Origin: Trichoplax adhaerens
Taxonomy: Eukaryota; Placozoa; Uniplacotomia; Trichoplacea; Trichoplacidae
Direction of reading: 5' to 3'
Length of the DNA: 64,000 nt
Assembly (NCBI RefSeq): GCF_000150275.1
Contig: NW_002060943.1
Coordinates: 11,408,878 to 11,472,877, forward strand
Made by a program: the position numbers and the translations under genes. The first letter of the stretch is position 1. Every line of letters begins with the position of its first letter. This document shows positions 1 to 12,600 of this stretch, one piece after another. The notes below the pieces were generated by a model. It searched no databases and had not been told where the DNA came from. It saw only the letters and a program-made list of their open reading frames with translations.

Positions 1-1731
1 TAAATATCTTGCCCTGTGCAAAGCAATAGTGTAATACAACTGCATCTCACCAATGGGCTAACATAAAAGGAATTGATCCATATAATGCCATAGGATTATC
101 GATCTCATATTCAAATACATCCAAGTTATACAATCGATAAGGATCGCCACCACTAGAAGTATACAAATAATGAAATGTTCTTCAATTACGGCAATTTATA
201 CCTATTACTCATGAGGATATTGGAACAATCTGTAAGGGCACTATATGGAAAATAAATGTAATTTAATACACTGCATATGCATTAACGTACGAGGTCGATT
301 TCAGCGCTAGGCTATCTGCATGTTCAGGAATTCCATATACGTGTTCGACTCCAGGAAATGAAAAATCCAAACCTACTGAACTGGGACCTAATCAAAGTAT
401 AAATTAAGATATCGTGAGTTTTGGTACGATTATCAGTTATTATTATGACGGCAAACGATAACTAGCAGATGCCATAAGCGTCAGTATAAAAGCTAAAATG
501 ATGTAGAATAGCATTTACCCTTCGGTTTTGAATCTGAATGGCTTTTAAAAGTTTCCTCCCACAATCCTTTCAATTCTTCATCTCTTTGGCCAACTTTATC
601 GGCCAGATTCTCATCTACAGCGGGGACGTCCTCAGTTTCACTTGAAACTTGATTTACTGCCTCACTATTTTCACTACCTTCCTTAGTGCTTTCATCAGCT
701 GGTTTACTCTCCTCCTGAAATGCCCTTAGTGCATGAACATAGATTTAATAATCATTATTATTTGCCTTATACGATCTGTCTAAAAATAATATGATTTTTG
801 CAGATTTGCATGACGTAAAAAGTAGATTAGTATTAGCAATTGACACAAGCGCTACAGATTGGGAATACTCGTATGAACGATTATTTACTAACGGTATCAT
901 CAATTTCATAATGTACTTACTGCTTTTTTCTATAGTTTTCAAAGTTCATTAAACCACGAGAGTTGACACTTATGACCAAAGTGTTATTAACGAGAAAATC
1001 GATTCTGAAGGGTTTCAGTGTCAAAATAAGTTGTTTATCTCTGAAATTAAGCTGGATACCCTGATCATCGCGATTAGCCAAGACCCCGCTGTTAGGATGA
1101 AAGATATAATTTTAGTTATTAAACTGCTTATACGTATACTGTAATTAATACTCGTGACGTAGTAATATAATTTTAATATAAGTTCATTACCAGAACTATT
1201 AAAGAAAAATAGCTAATACTATAACGATGCATCACGTAAACGTCATTTACAGACAATTACTTACGTCTCTTCGTCCGGTTCTTTAATTAGAATATCTTCT
1301 ACTTCGTATCTCGGATACATAGGATTCTTTTCCTTGATCCTTAATCTAGCCTTACCATTACGTAATACAGCAACAGTAGCTGCTAAAAGAGCATCATTTG
1401 CCTGGTTTTTTATATCGAAGCTTATTTTAGATCCCTGAATGCTAATTGAATCATCTACAACATTGTATGGAGATTGATTAGGGCTAATTTCTCTGTTGCG
1501 TCTATTGGAAAAATGAGTAAGCATTTAAGTTCACGCTTTCGTTAGTCTTTACGATACAAGCAAAAATTGCAACAGCTCAATATCTTTATTCGGTTCTTAC
1601 TTGCAAAAACTACTATCGTTGCACGTTTTGAAATTGCTCCGATCTACTCCATTAACAGCAATGATTACAATAGCGGTAACCAATAATAACCTTAATTTAG
1701 AATTTAGACACAGAAAAAATAAAGATTGCAT
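1..1731 (-). CDS. GANAB: Glucosidase II alpha subunit, N-terminal part (partial)
   Basis: This is the catalytic subunit of ER glucosidase II (GH31 family), which trims glucose from N-glycans in the calnexin cycle. Exons in coding order are 1731-1601, 1501-1265, 1088-921, 724-519, 387-291, 152-51 and 13-1 (continuing off the edge). All are bounded by GT-AG sites and all phases agree. The start at 1731 gives a hydrophobic N-terminus ([12 protein letters not shown]) that looks like a signal peptide, followed by VDRSNFKTC and SSFCKR, the conserved mature start of the family. Later landmarks are [44 protein letters not shown] and [12 protein letters not shown]. About 318 codons are present. An acidic, low-conservation stretch (near residues 180-220) sits where vertebrate GANAB also has a variable acidic insert. 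The catalytic GH31 barrel lies outside the window, so activity cannot be judged. The last 13 bases are assigned from splice phase only. Confidence 0.93.
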
Positions 1732-4441
1732 TATTATTTATATTTTTTCATACGAAATTCGTAACTCCTATTCCTGTTGAGATCGGGACAAAGTTCGATT
1801 GTGAGCTCATATATAGCATAATAAGATTTCCAGCCCATACCATGAATTACAGACAGTTATTGCGTAAGACTGGGTTTTAAGTAAAGTTTGTGCAGAATAT
1901 GGTGTGAATTGATACATAGGAATTTTGATAATTCTAATAGTTATATACCCGTGGAAATGTCATTTCATCAGTTAATAAATGCTATAAGCGTATTTACTAC
2001 AGAGTCTACATCGTTAAAATCAACTTAAAGGCTGAAAGAAGAAATTGATGTCATTGTTTGAGTAACTAATGGGGCTAGCCGAAGTTTATATTTGACATAC
2101 GATCATTTATGTTCAAATTTAATGATTTAAGAAGCATTGTAACATTGAAGTATATTGTACGAGTATTTGATGTACTATGGCTGCAAAATTTCGCGCCAAG
2201 TAAACGAATGTAGTGCTGTTTTGGTGAATAGTAAATACACTATGAAAGGCTGCGTGCAATTTAGCGATTTCAGCTTGTATGTTGTCTAAATTTGTTGGAA
2301 TGTAAATTTAGTCAGTAGTTATAGTTAGCAATGATTCAATTAATTCATTTTAGTGGTGGAAGTTGTACACTGGAATCACTAAGTAAAATTCGGCCTTGAT
2401 ATAAAACTTCAAAAAATTATAGAGATTGCGTGTTTGTATACAGCACTACTTTCCAGTTGAATGGTAGTGGTAGTTGTACCTTATATCATTAATTAATTCA
2501 TTACTAGTATAACGCGTATACTACTCTACATATGATAAGTGCAATTCTAATACTGTACGCGTATATACCAGAACATAATTCAGATGTGCATGTAATATGC
2601 TCAGTCGGGGAAGTATCGTCAGCGAATTATAACGAGCGAGGGATATCTATGTCACGGTCAATGTCGCGATATGTTCAAAGAACTACAGGAAGTATTGCCT
2701 GATGAAAAGTTACTGCATACGTGAAGTTTGCACAGCTTATGCAACATTTATTGTGACATTCATCATATGCATGAACCTGAAAGCAAAGTCTGCAACTTTT
2801 ATATTAAAATGTGCTAGATTTTCAGGGTATATATTAATTTATCTATAAAATGACACATGAATACAGTGTACAGTACTGCAGTAGTACGCATATATGGGTT
2901 ATCAAGGCCGAGCACATGTATATTCGACAATGGCTATAGATAGCTTGTGATAGAAGAGCGGCAAAGCATAGACTACAAGAGCATACAAGTATGACGGTGA
3001 ACGGCTAAGCTACAATCACAAGCAGAAAATTCTTCGATCTGAGCTAGATTAAGTTAATGTACAGTAAAATATGCATTACCAATTTCAATCTAATTTATTA
3101 AGGATGGAATGATAACACATCATACCTTATCCCATACTGTAAGTATTCACTAAATACGTCCATTAAGCCACTTGACTTAATTCATGATCAGAAACAACGG
3201 CAGCCTAAGTGTGTGTCTGCCCAATACAAGTTTACACTCTTTCTGACAAAGATACCAATATAGTAGACAATAAACACATAAAGTTTAATTAAAAAATAAT
3301 AATTGAATACAACTACAGTATACGTACGTTAATCTGATCTTAATGATGCTATCTAGCACTGCATAGCACGTCTTGATGTTGATGTGCATGCCTTCAATAT
3401 TTATCAATTGACCGAGCTCTGCAAATTTGTGAAGGCAAGAAGTAGTCTTTACGCTCGCTATTCTAAAGCGGTAAACTGAGTAGCGACGTTATGTTTAACG
3501 GATACCGACTGATACCTTTATCAATCGGAGCTTGAAATAAACAGTAAGATTACAATATCAGTAGATGCCTTAAAATTCTGGCTTAATTCTACCTATTTAT
3601 AATTCATCATTATGGCCTAATTGTATTATTAATTGATCCATGTCTTCTCTCAGGCAATCAACGTAGTTACCTACGTCAATTAATTAGCTCCAATATGACA
3701 GTACCACACACACATACGAGACCCTAGTTTGCTTGTTAGTCCTGATACTGTACAGCGACGTTAGCGTTCAATCACACTGTAAATCTCATAATATATCTCA
3801 GAAGTTTTGAATAAAGCTGGTAATCATAGCAAATTGTGGTAAGAAATGGTCTTCAACGTGATGAATAATCACGATGTATAGTCGATTAATATTGATTTAA
3901 GAATGGTTTTAAGTTAATTGACTACAAATGCTGTTACGGTCAATCTATAATCTGTGTGCAAACGTTGTAATTGAATTTAAATCGCAGTCTACCAACGGGA
4001 CGCGGTTGCTGCATGCTAGCATTACATCTACCAATCCATCGATAGAAATGGATAGTAATAGTGTTGCTTTAATATTGATCACTAAAAATTGACTTAAAAT
4101 GATAGCTTCATGTTTACCTCATTGCTTTATGATAGGGCATGATGGCTTTCATCTCTCTTACAGCGTTGCTTTACTAAAACGTTCCCACTTAGAACATGAA
4201 GGAAGATCCAAACTGTAGCTTATTTTAGTCAGTACCGTCGCGGTACAATACACATACAGTGTAGGAAACTATCGTGGTTGAAGTGGATACTGTACTGTAT
4301 GGCTTCTACTGGTTGAAGCGTTCACGTCATTCCTTCAACAAGTCCCTGATAGACTGATTGATAGACAGTGTCGTCCGTCCAGTTGTCTGGCTATCTGCAG
4401 CAATGAACATTGAACACGTATGCAGGGTGGCATGAACGCTT
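1732..4441. other. Intergenic, no gene recognised
   Basis: This AT-rich stretch lies upstream of the GANAB start and should contain its promoter. I saw no exon supported by both splice sites and a recognisable protein, and no RNA gene. A short open frame begins at about 2651 (MSRSMSRYVQRTTG) but ends after 17 codons and is not convincing. Confidence 0.6.
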
Positions 4442-4594
4442 ATGCGTTTGCGCAGTGAGGAAGCTTCCAGGCGGTACATCAAGGAGATCGAAGAAAAGAA
4501 AAACAACCTGCTCGAGTCGACTCGAGTTGGTCAGAACGAGTCAGAACTGTCGCCAGTAATGACTGTAACCAATTTGAATAAGCAGTCAGTTTAG
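4442..4594 (+). CDS. Candidate first coding exon, possibly of the calpain gene
   Basis: This is a GC-richer open frame of 50 codons in otherwise AT-rich DNA. It starts MRLRSEEASRRYIKEIEEKK, which is charged and predicted to be helical, continues to QNESELSP and then meets a good donor (CCA|GTAAT) at 4556 in phase 0. Read through, it would stop at 4594. The first calpain exon has an acceptor at 9607/9608, and its frame stays open for ten codons upstream of its own ATG, also in phase 0. The two could therefore join across a 5-kb intron and give calpain an N-terminal extension. Another phase-compatible partner is an open segment at about 5355-5456 ending in CCAG|GTAAG. I recognise no homologue. 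Transcript data would be needed to call it. Confidence 0.3.
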   Translation: MRLRSEEASRRYIKEIEEKKNNLLESTRVGQNESELSPVMTVTNLNKQSV

Positions 4595-7500
4595 ATAGGT
4601 TTATTTTATAAAATGTATATTAAATTTATGAGTTTCTGTATCAGTGGATATCTTCTATATGCAGCAACTATCAACATTGGCAATGACAAATCTTTTCACA
4701 TTGTCCGTCTGGTTTATAATGAACTAAATATTACATTAGTGTTCTATGGATTTGTATAGAACCATAGCTGCATCACTGGTAGTACAGTAAACTAACGCAA
4801 TAGCAGTCAGTGATTAGTGAGTGACTGCCGCTACGAAGTAGGCTGTTATTGCTGTTTTGCATTGCAGTATTTCATCGATAAATATGATATTCTGTATGTC
4901 TGTATGGCTGCTGTATAAACTGTAAGGAATATCCACGACGCTAAGAATGCTCGAGGCCTTGGAGAAACTCCTACTAAAAGTAACAGCAGGGATTTCTACC
5001 AAAGCCACAAGTTACAGGGCTTTCAACTGCGCATGTACAGACACTATTCTTCACATCAAGGTTACACTTGGTTACATTAACGGGTATAATAGTGATGGGA
5101 TACTATGTACTGTATAGTACTGGACAATGCACATCATGTTGCACTATCAGTAATCAGCACAGTACTGTACTGAGTATGACTAGGCGTGTGGAGCCTCGTT
5201 ATGTCAACTAAATAGCTAGCTATTGTCTTATATTCATGACGTCATATCATTGAATGAAGTAACTCTTATTGTTATTGAACAAATGCAAAACAATAGATCG
5301 ATTGTATGAATTGATCCGAATCCGTCAATACAATCACAGCAAGCGTTTAGGCAGTCTACGACTAAGAATGAAATTAAAGCAGCGTCCCCAAGCTTCATTA
5401 CGTTTCAAGAAATAATCTCTTCTTTTATCTACCGAACTTACTTCATTTCCTCCAGGTAAGACTGAATTTTTCAACTTATTCTACCGCTTGATATTTTGTA
5501 TTGGATAGGATTAACGTAAAATGGCATCATTAGTTGTGTATAACTTGGATATCGCGTTGACATCATTACTTATTCTCCCAAAATCAAGTAGGCGTTAATA
5601 TTTTTTATTATTACCTTGTTTCTTCCTCTGTGAGCGTTCTATGTTATTACCGTAAATTAGCCACCTTTTTCCCCTTTTGCTATACTGTAGCTTAAAATGG
5701 ATAAAAATATCTCCCTGATTTAGCACGATCTTCAATCATCTTGTCAAATTGATAATCTACTGTATTTTAAATACCATGCAATGGAGTATTACACGTAAAC
5801 GTTACATCGCTAATATTAGAAAGAGCGTAGTTGATATCGTATCCAGTTCTAAAGCTGTTGTAGGTGTATCATTTGAAATCAAATACTCGCATTTATACTT
5901 GTAGTGTCGTGAAGAGGGAAAAAATACAATATGGTGCAAGATTAGCATGATTTAGAATTCTTTTCACTAATTTCCTACACCAACCCTATCGATCATGTAT
6001 TGTTGCTATTACTCGTATTCATGTAAATTCAAATTTCGAAGAACAAACACACTAGTTTATTATCGATTTACCTTCATATTAGCCGTAAACTTTTTGACGA
6101 GGTTCTAAATTGCTATTGATAATTATAAAATTGTAATCTATTATTACAAGTACTCAAAAAATTAACATCACGATTGGATCAAATTCATACTCTTCGCTAT
6201 GATACTTTACTACAAGTCTGTATTTTATGGCCGCACTTGATAATTCTACAAAAAGTAGTTGCGTATGTTATCGACGATTGCAGAAAGCGTATACAGTACA
6301 ATATAAAGCTGCATTCACGTTCTGCTGAGGTAGAGGAGAAAGGTGTGGCCATCCTTTCTATTTCTTATTTTAGCATTGCTTCACTTGACTGTAGACTGTG
6401 TGGTGGTGCTAATGTATAAGTCACCAAGCATCACGGCATTATGAAAAGTAGCATTAAAGTACAGTATAGTATGTTAAATCAAGATATTAATGGAAAGGTG
6501 ACTTAATCAGCAGCAAACTCATACAAACTTGGGTCAATGTTTACACACCTTCTACGCGTATACTAGCACTACATGTAATGTACTTTGTATCACGTAGATT
6601 TAATTACTATAGGCCGTTATTTATTATTTTTTGGTTACTTTACATCTATCTATCTTGCCAATCAGTTGAAGTGAATAGACTAATATCGACGATTTGTATG
6701 GCCAAATAACGAGTACAGTCTTATTTACTGTTAAAACTAAGTTTGATTGAAATTGAGATCAATCGAGCGGGCGACTAGATGGAGTATTATTGGCGTTTGA
6801 TTGGTGTTGCGATAGGGTATTTGTATATTACTATTAACGAATTGGCTAATTTTTTCGAGCATATAACCGTGGTTGATAGCGCGGGTTAGCCCCAAAGCGA
6901 CAAGAAGCATTTTAACCAGCTTAGTAACAGCGGGATTCCTCACTGTTAAAATAGAAAGTCCTAAGAGATTACTCTCTCAGTGCATGTCGTGCACGCGAGA
7001 TGCCAACTAGTGAAAATTCACCGTACAGTGCGTACAGTACAGTACTACAGTCGCTTTGGCATATGAAATCCAGACTAAGTTAGTTTGCAATGCGAATGAC
7101 TGGTACTCTTTATTTTATTTTGATCCTATTTCACAGATACAAATCGTATCCAATTTCTGTATCTGATTGGATCTCATTTTATTCCAATTAGCAGTATTTT
7201 TATTGATTGGTTTCATCGAGTTTTTTCCTGGCTCTCCGATCTTGCAGTCCTAGGTAATGGCGGTAGTATTAAAGAGCCACGGTACATACTGTACAGTGTA
7301 CAGTACAGTAACTACAGTATAAAAGACATTCAGAAAAACCGGTTAACAGGTTATACTGTACTGCTTCATACTGCACTTTCAGTACGGCACGGTACGGCAC
7401 GATACGGTACTATAAAACAAAACAAAGAAAAGCTTGATTAAACTGCCTTGACAGGGGTCGCTAACCATAGGGTCTTATTACCCCCCCCCCCTTTTGGCTT

Positions 7501-9607
7501 CCATGCAAAAAATATCTTCTACTTTACTTTTGGAGCAATATGCACTTGTGTAGTCCCTCGAGAGACTCTTACCGCATGGAAGACACTGTAGTAAATACAT
7601 TAAGACTTATCCCAAGTTTAAAAGAATTGGTCATTCTGCGCAAGCTATCATGCGTCTAGCATCGTTATAAAATACCTTCGTTACAGTCCATCGAAATGAA
7701 GAAGTTATTACAGTAATTCAATATTTTAAAAATTAAAATTGATTGACCGAGTGTTATCCAACCTTAATGCTATTATGTACGCTAGCGATGACATCACGCC
7801 AAAACAAATCCCATCGCTTGCAATCGACCAACCCAACAAATCACTGTGGGCAAGAACAACACATCATATTGATGTTATTCGCCTTTCCCACTGCCGAGAG
7901 TAAAAATACTCGATGCGTATGGTGCAGATAATATCAGACATGATCACCGATAGTTTGAAGGTCATGATCGAGTAGTTTAAGATGATACTGGACCATGGAC
8001 TACTACTAGGTATCAAGTAGCTTGTAATAATAAATACAGTATTCTCCATTCGTTCTTAGTAAAACAACATTAAACTGAGCTAACAGTGTACAAGCTGACT
8101 GAGGAAAAAGTATGCGACAATTCTAGTATTACAGGATAGCGAGGTCAATATATATATATAGTACAGCAGTACGGCAATCATGACTGATGTGCCTCAGCTA
8201 GATGCGTCTTTATAACTGACTGTAATCGTTGCAAGTAGTCATTAAAATTGAATTCTACCTTGGTGATCACTTCAGAGATTGTCTAGAGACCAGCGATAAC
8301 CTGATAGATCATGGTAAAGATATTATTCAAGACATACAAGTACTGCCCATTGCACATTAGCAAACTTGGGCCATAATATGATACAAACTAAACGCTACTG
8401 TAGGAGATTATAGCTGTCCTAATTTTACTTCAATTCTACCAACTTCATTCTGCTATTTGCACATCGATCATGTCTCTCTCTCTATTCATCGTACAAGGTG
8501 TAACAATGTATTCACAGTTTATTTCATTTTTGGGACTAGGTGATCCAAAAAATCACAAATTGACCTACAGAAGGCTAAAATTGGCGTTGTTTTCGTTTTT
8601 TCTATTTTTTCCATCCAATACACTAGGTAGATGCTAAGCTACTGCACTGTACTGTATATGATAGATGTAGTAATACAACTGCGATATGCCCATATGTTGA
8701 ACGGCATTAGCCGAGGGACGATAGTATTTCAATACATTACTTTGTAGGAATTAATTTCATTGTTTGCAACAAGATTTCTCAATCAGATCGTTTGAAACAA
8801 TCAATCCGATCATGACAATTGCCCTTTATTGTTACAAAATTAAATTAATTTAACTAAAAAACAATTCATGAGCCTGAAAGGTCGCTGTAGATACAGTACT
8901 TCCTAAAGTCGTTTACTATCTCACTATCTACTGTATTTAATTGATTTTGTTTACGGAGTGCATTTGAACCAACTTGCAATGGATAGCAAATACAGTAGGT
9001 GTAAATTGATTATAGCTCTAAAATACCATTCTACTTCATAAAGAACAGTATCACTAATGGTAGCTACGTAACGTGGAATTACTCGCGATATCAAAGTTCT
9101 TACAGTTTCAGCTAATACAAACGATTAATGCTCCTCTTGTTGATGTGAAATTATAAATATACCTTACACTTCAATGTATCTAGACTGTACTGTAGGCAAT
9201 GCCAGGTAATATAAGTGTCAAAATTTGGAAATTATCTTTCAACAACTATTGTAAGATGAATCATATCTTGCAATTTATACTCGTATGGAACGCTTTACGT
9301 ACCAGTAACATCGAGTCGTGTGTACATGAATTCAATTCAATAGCCGTCAAAAGTCAAGAATATTCTTTCACGGAATTCAAATTGTTAAAGTTACAGTATG
9401 AAAGTACAAATTATTAAATAATGTCAACAATAGTAGATTATAAAATACATGAAACTTCCAGGCATACATTAATATTAGACCACTAAGGCTTTTCTTTTCC
9501 CTCTTTCTCGTCTTACATAAATAGATACTGCATTTCTTAAGCATCTGGATTATATCAATGAATACATCAACTGTTTCTTTAAATAATCAATTTTTCCATA
9601 TTACTAG
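4595..9607. other. Intergenic or long 5' intron of calpain
   Basis: No gene is recognised on either strand. The region holds scattered GTAC-type palindromes (see 7024-7415), an 11-base C run at 7481-7491 and a short TA run at about 8148-8160. An open segment at about 5355-5456 has a strong donor and could be an unrecognised exon. Confidence 0.5.
7024..7415. repeat. GTAC-palindrome repeat cluster
   Basis: The segment has overlapping copies of TACTGTACAGTA-like sequence, for example around 7024-7053 and 7284-7320, then degenerate GGTACGGCACG units near 7380-7412. The same family recurs in other non-coding parts of the window. Because GTAC is self-complementary, every cluster can fold into hairpins. 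Confidence 0.6.
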
Positions 9608-9637
9608 ATTCAACTTGGTTCTAGTTCGACTGCCACT

Positions 9638-12600
9638 ATGACTTCTCCAAGCGGTACTGTCAAGAAATACCTCAATCAGGATTACCAGAAAATTAAGCTG
9701 GATTGCTTAAATAACGGACAACTATTCGAAGATCCAACATTTCCTCCTACTGATGCCACGCTATTTTTCAGTCAAAAACCACCGCGTCGATTTGTATGGA
9801 AAAGACCAGGAGTAAGTTGAGATTTATATCACAATTGATTTAAGCCATAGAAATTGCAAAACAATCGATAAAATACCTCTGTGCTGGGTAAACTTATAGC
9901 CATTCTATATTGTCCCTACATAAGTAAAACAGCCATGGATGCATAAGCCATAATACTTCAAGTTTCATTTCAGCTGTTAGATAATCGGTGATATACCGTA
10001 GATAGCTATTGACTATATTAACTGTATTATTGTTAAAACTCACTATCTACTGTATCAGATATATACTATGGTCTAGACCTGGCATTTATTTTTCCAACTT
10101 AGTGAGTATCACTTTTTCAACGTTGCAATACTAGTTAGCACGTAGGGTTAATAGCATATCACTAAAGAGTTCGTTTCCTCATAAACATATTTATCTCTAT
10201 GAATAGCTCTAATTCGACCTAATTAAAAGATACATCATTGCATTTTTCTATATATTTTTAATTACTAATTCAGCACGCTATGTGAAGATTGAGGGTTTAT
10301 ATTGTCAATTCTATTTTCATATTAAACATGTGTTCTTTACTAAACATATGAAACGATATTTTTACGATACGTGATTGACTACAATAATATAATATACTGT
10401 ACTTCTTTCAATCTTGCATACGGTTGTTACCGGTATCATACTAAATACTTGCAATGATAAGCTACAGTATACTAATATGGAATTTGTCTGATAACAATAG
10501 GAATTGAGCAAAAATCCCAAATTGTTTGTCGATGGTGCAAGTCGTCTTGATATTTGTCAAGGAATGTTGGGCGACTGCTGGTTCTTAGCTGCTATTTCAT
10601 CATTGGCAGGTGAAAAATCATTGCTCTATCGTGTTGTACCACCGGATCAATCTTTTAGTAGGAATTATGCCGGCATATTTCACTTCCAGTTTTGGAGATT
10701 TGGTCAATGGACTGATGTGATTATTGATGATCTCCTGCCAACATATAATGGCAGATTAATTTTTGTACACTCTGCTGATACGAATGAATACTGGAGTGCG
10801 CTATTAGAAAAAGCTTACGCTAAGTGAGTTAGCAATATAACCCATCTTTCTCTGTGTGAATTACCTTTTCTTTATTATAATTATAATTAACGTTTATTAA
10901 TTTATAATTGTTAATCTATGATGTATTAAGATCATCACGTAAATACAATATACGCGTATTAATAATTGCAATCATGCTACAATATTCCTGTTTATAAATT
11001 GCAAAAGATATTATCGATTGAATGAATTTATTTCTAAACTTTTTGACTTTAATCTATACTTTTTCATGTATCACCGCATAGGTTGGCTGGTAGTTACGAA
11101 GCCTTGAAAGGTGGTCATAGCTCTGAAGCCTTAGAAGATTTTACCGGTGGTGTAACAGAAGTTATTGACCTGAAAAAACCTCCAAATAACTTGTTTGATC
11201 AAATTCTGAAATCTTTTGAGCGTCATTCATTAATGGGTTGTTCTATTGAGGTAAGAAATCTTGCTAAGTGTGATTCCTAGCGTAATTGTAAGCAAAAACA
11301 TTGTGTAATCCTAACTGTTATATCTCGGTAGCTCCAGTAGATTTACTATTAATTTAGGACTTAAACCATTTGGAACTATCGTAAACTCTTGTTTACACTA
11401 GGTTTTAGTATTTAATCGCCGTCTTTAGAAATTCATGAACATTTATGACTCTATCTTGCAGGCATCTCCTAATCAGATTGAGCACAAGCTAGATAACGGA
11501 TTGGTTATGGGACATGCTTATAGTGTCTCGAAAGCTGTTCGGGTATAGATAAGTCTTGATAATTGTCATTAGTTATTACAGTAGCAATTGATACTAATTA
11601 CTTTTAAGTACCGCAACTAAGGTATACCTATTTGCGATAGGTTAAAGTTCGTGGTAGAATTGAGGAAGATCTTATCAGAATTCGAAATCCTTGGGGTAAT
11701 GAGAAAGAATGGCGAGGAGCTTGGGGAGATGGGTAATAATCTCACGCAAAATTTACCCTTTAAATTCATACTTCTATATGTGTGCCATCCATTCTTGATA
11801 ACACCCACAGCTATGAGACTTTTCCGAAATTATGCATAATAATATTACAATATACGAGTATTGCTGTATAAATGTGCTTTAGTTATCTGCAGCAGTAACA
11901 TTTATGAATTATGGAAAAGTTTTCAAATTGTACAGCTGATTTCAACAAACTGAAAACTTAATATAAATTTAGTGATTATTTTACTGTTACTAAGATTGCC
12001 TAATGGATTTGACTGCTACTTTTATTTCTGTCTTCCTTGGTCTTATCTTGTTTTATACTCACTTCTATCCAATGTTAGCTCACCGGAATGGAAGACTATT
12101 TCGGAAGCAGAGAAAGCAAAGATGGAATTGTCATTCGATGATGATGGAGAATTTTGGTAAATATGCAATGAATTTTTATTATATATATTATCTACAGTTA
12201 ATATTAATGAGATTACGACTGAATACCATATATCATAGAATATACTATATATCAATCTTTCAATATATTTAAATAGCTTTGAAGCATATCCAGCGTAGAA
12301 GTATTATCATATTTCTCATTTTCTCTAGGATGGCATTTAAAGACTTCTGTGCAGAGTTCTCAACTTTGGAAATTTGCATGTTATCACCTGACAGTGCTGT
12401 TGATAGTCGAAGTAGCAAAAAAAGATGGCAGATGCAAAAGCATAACGGCGCCTGGCAAAAAGGCGTATCTGCTGGCGGCTGTCGTAATTATCCTGATACA
12501 TTTCATTATAACCCTCAAGTTGCCGTAGAAATTACGGTCAGTAGTATGAGAATAAATAATTATGTGCGCAGATTTAGATACCAAGTAATCTTATCATTTT

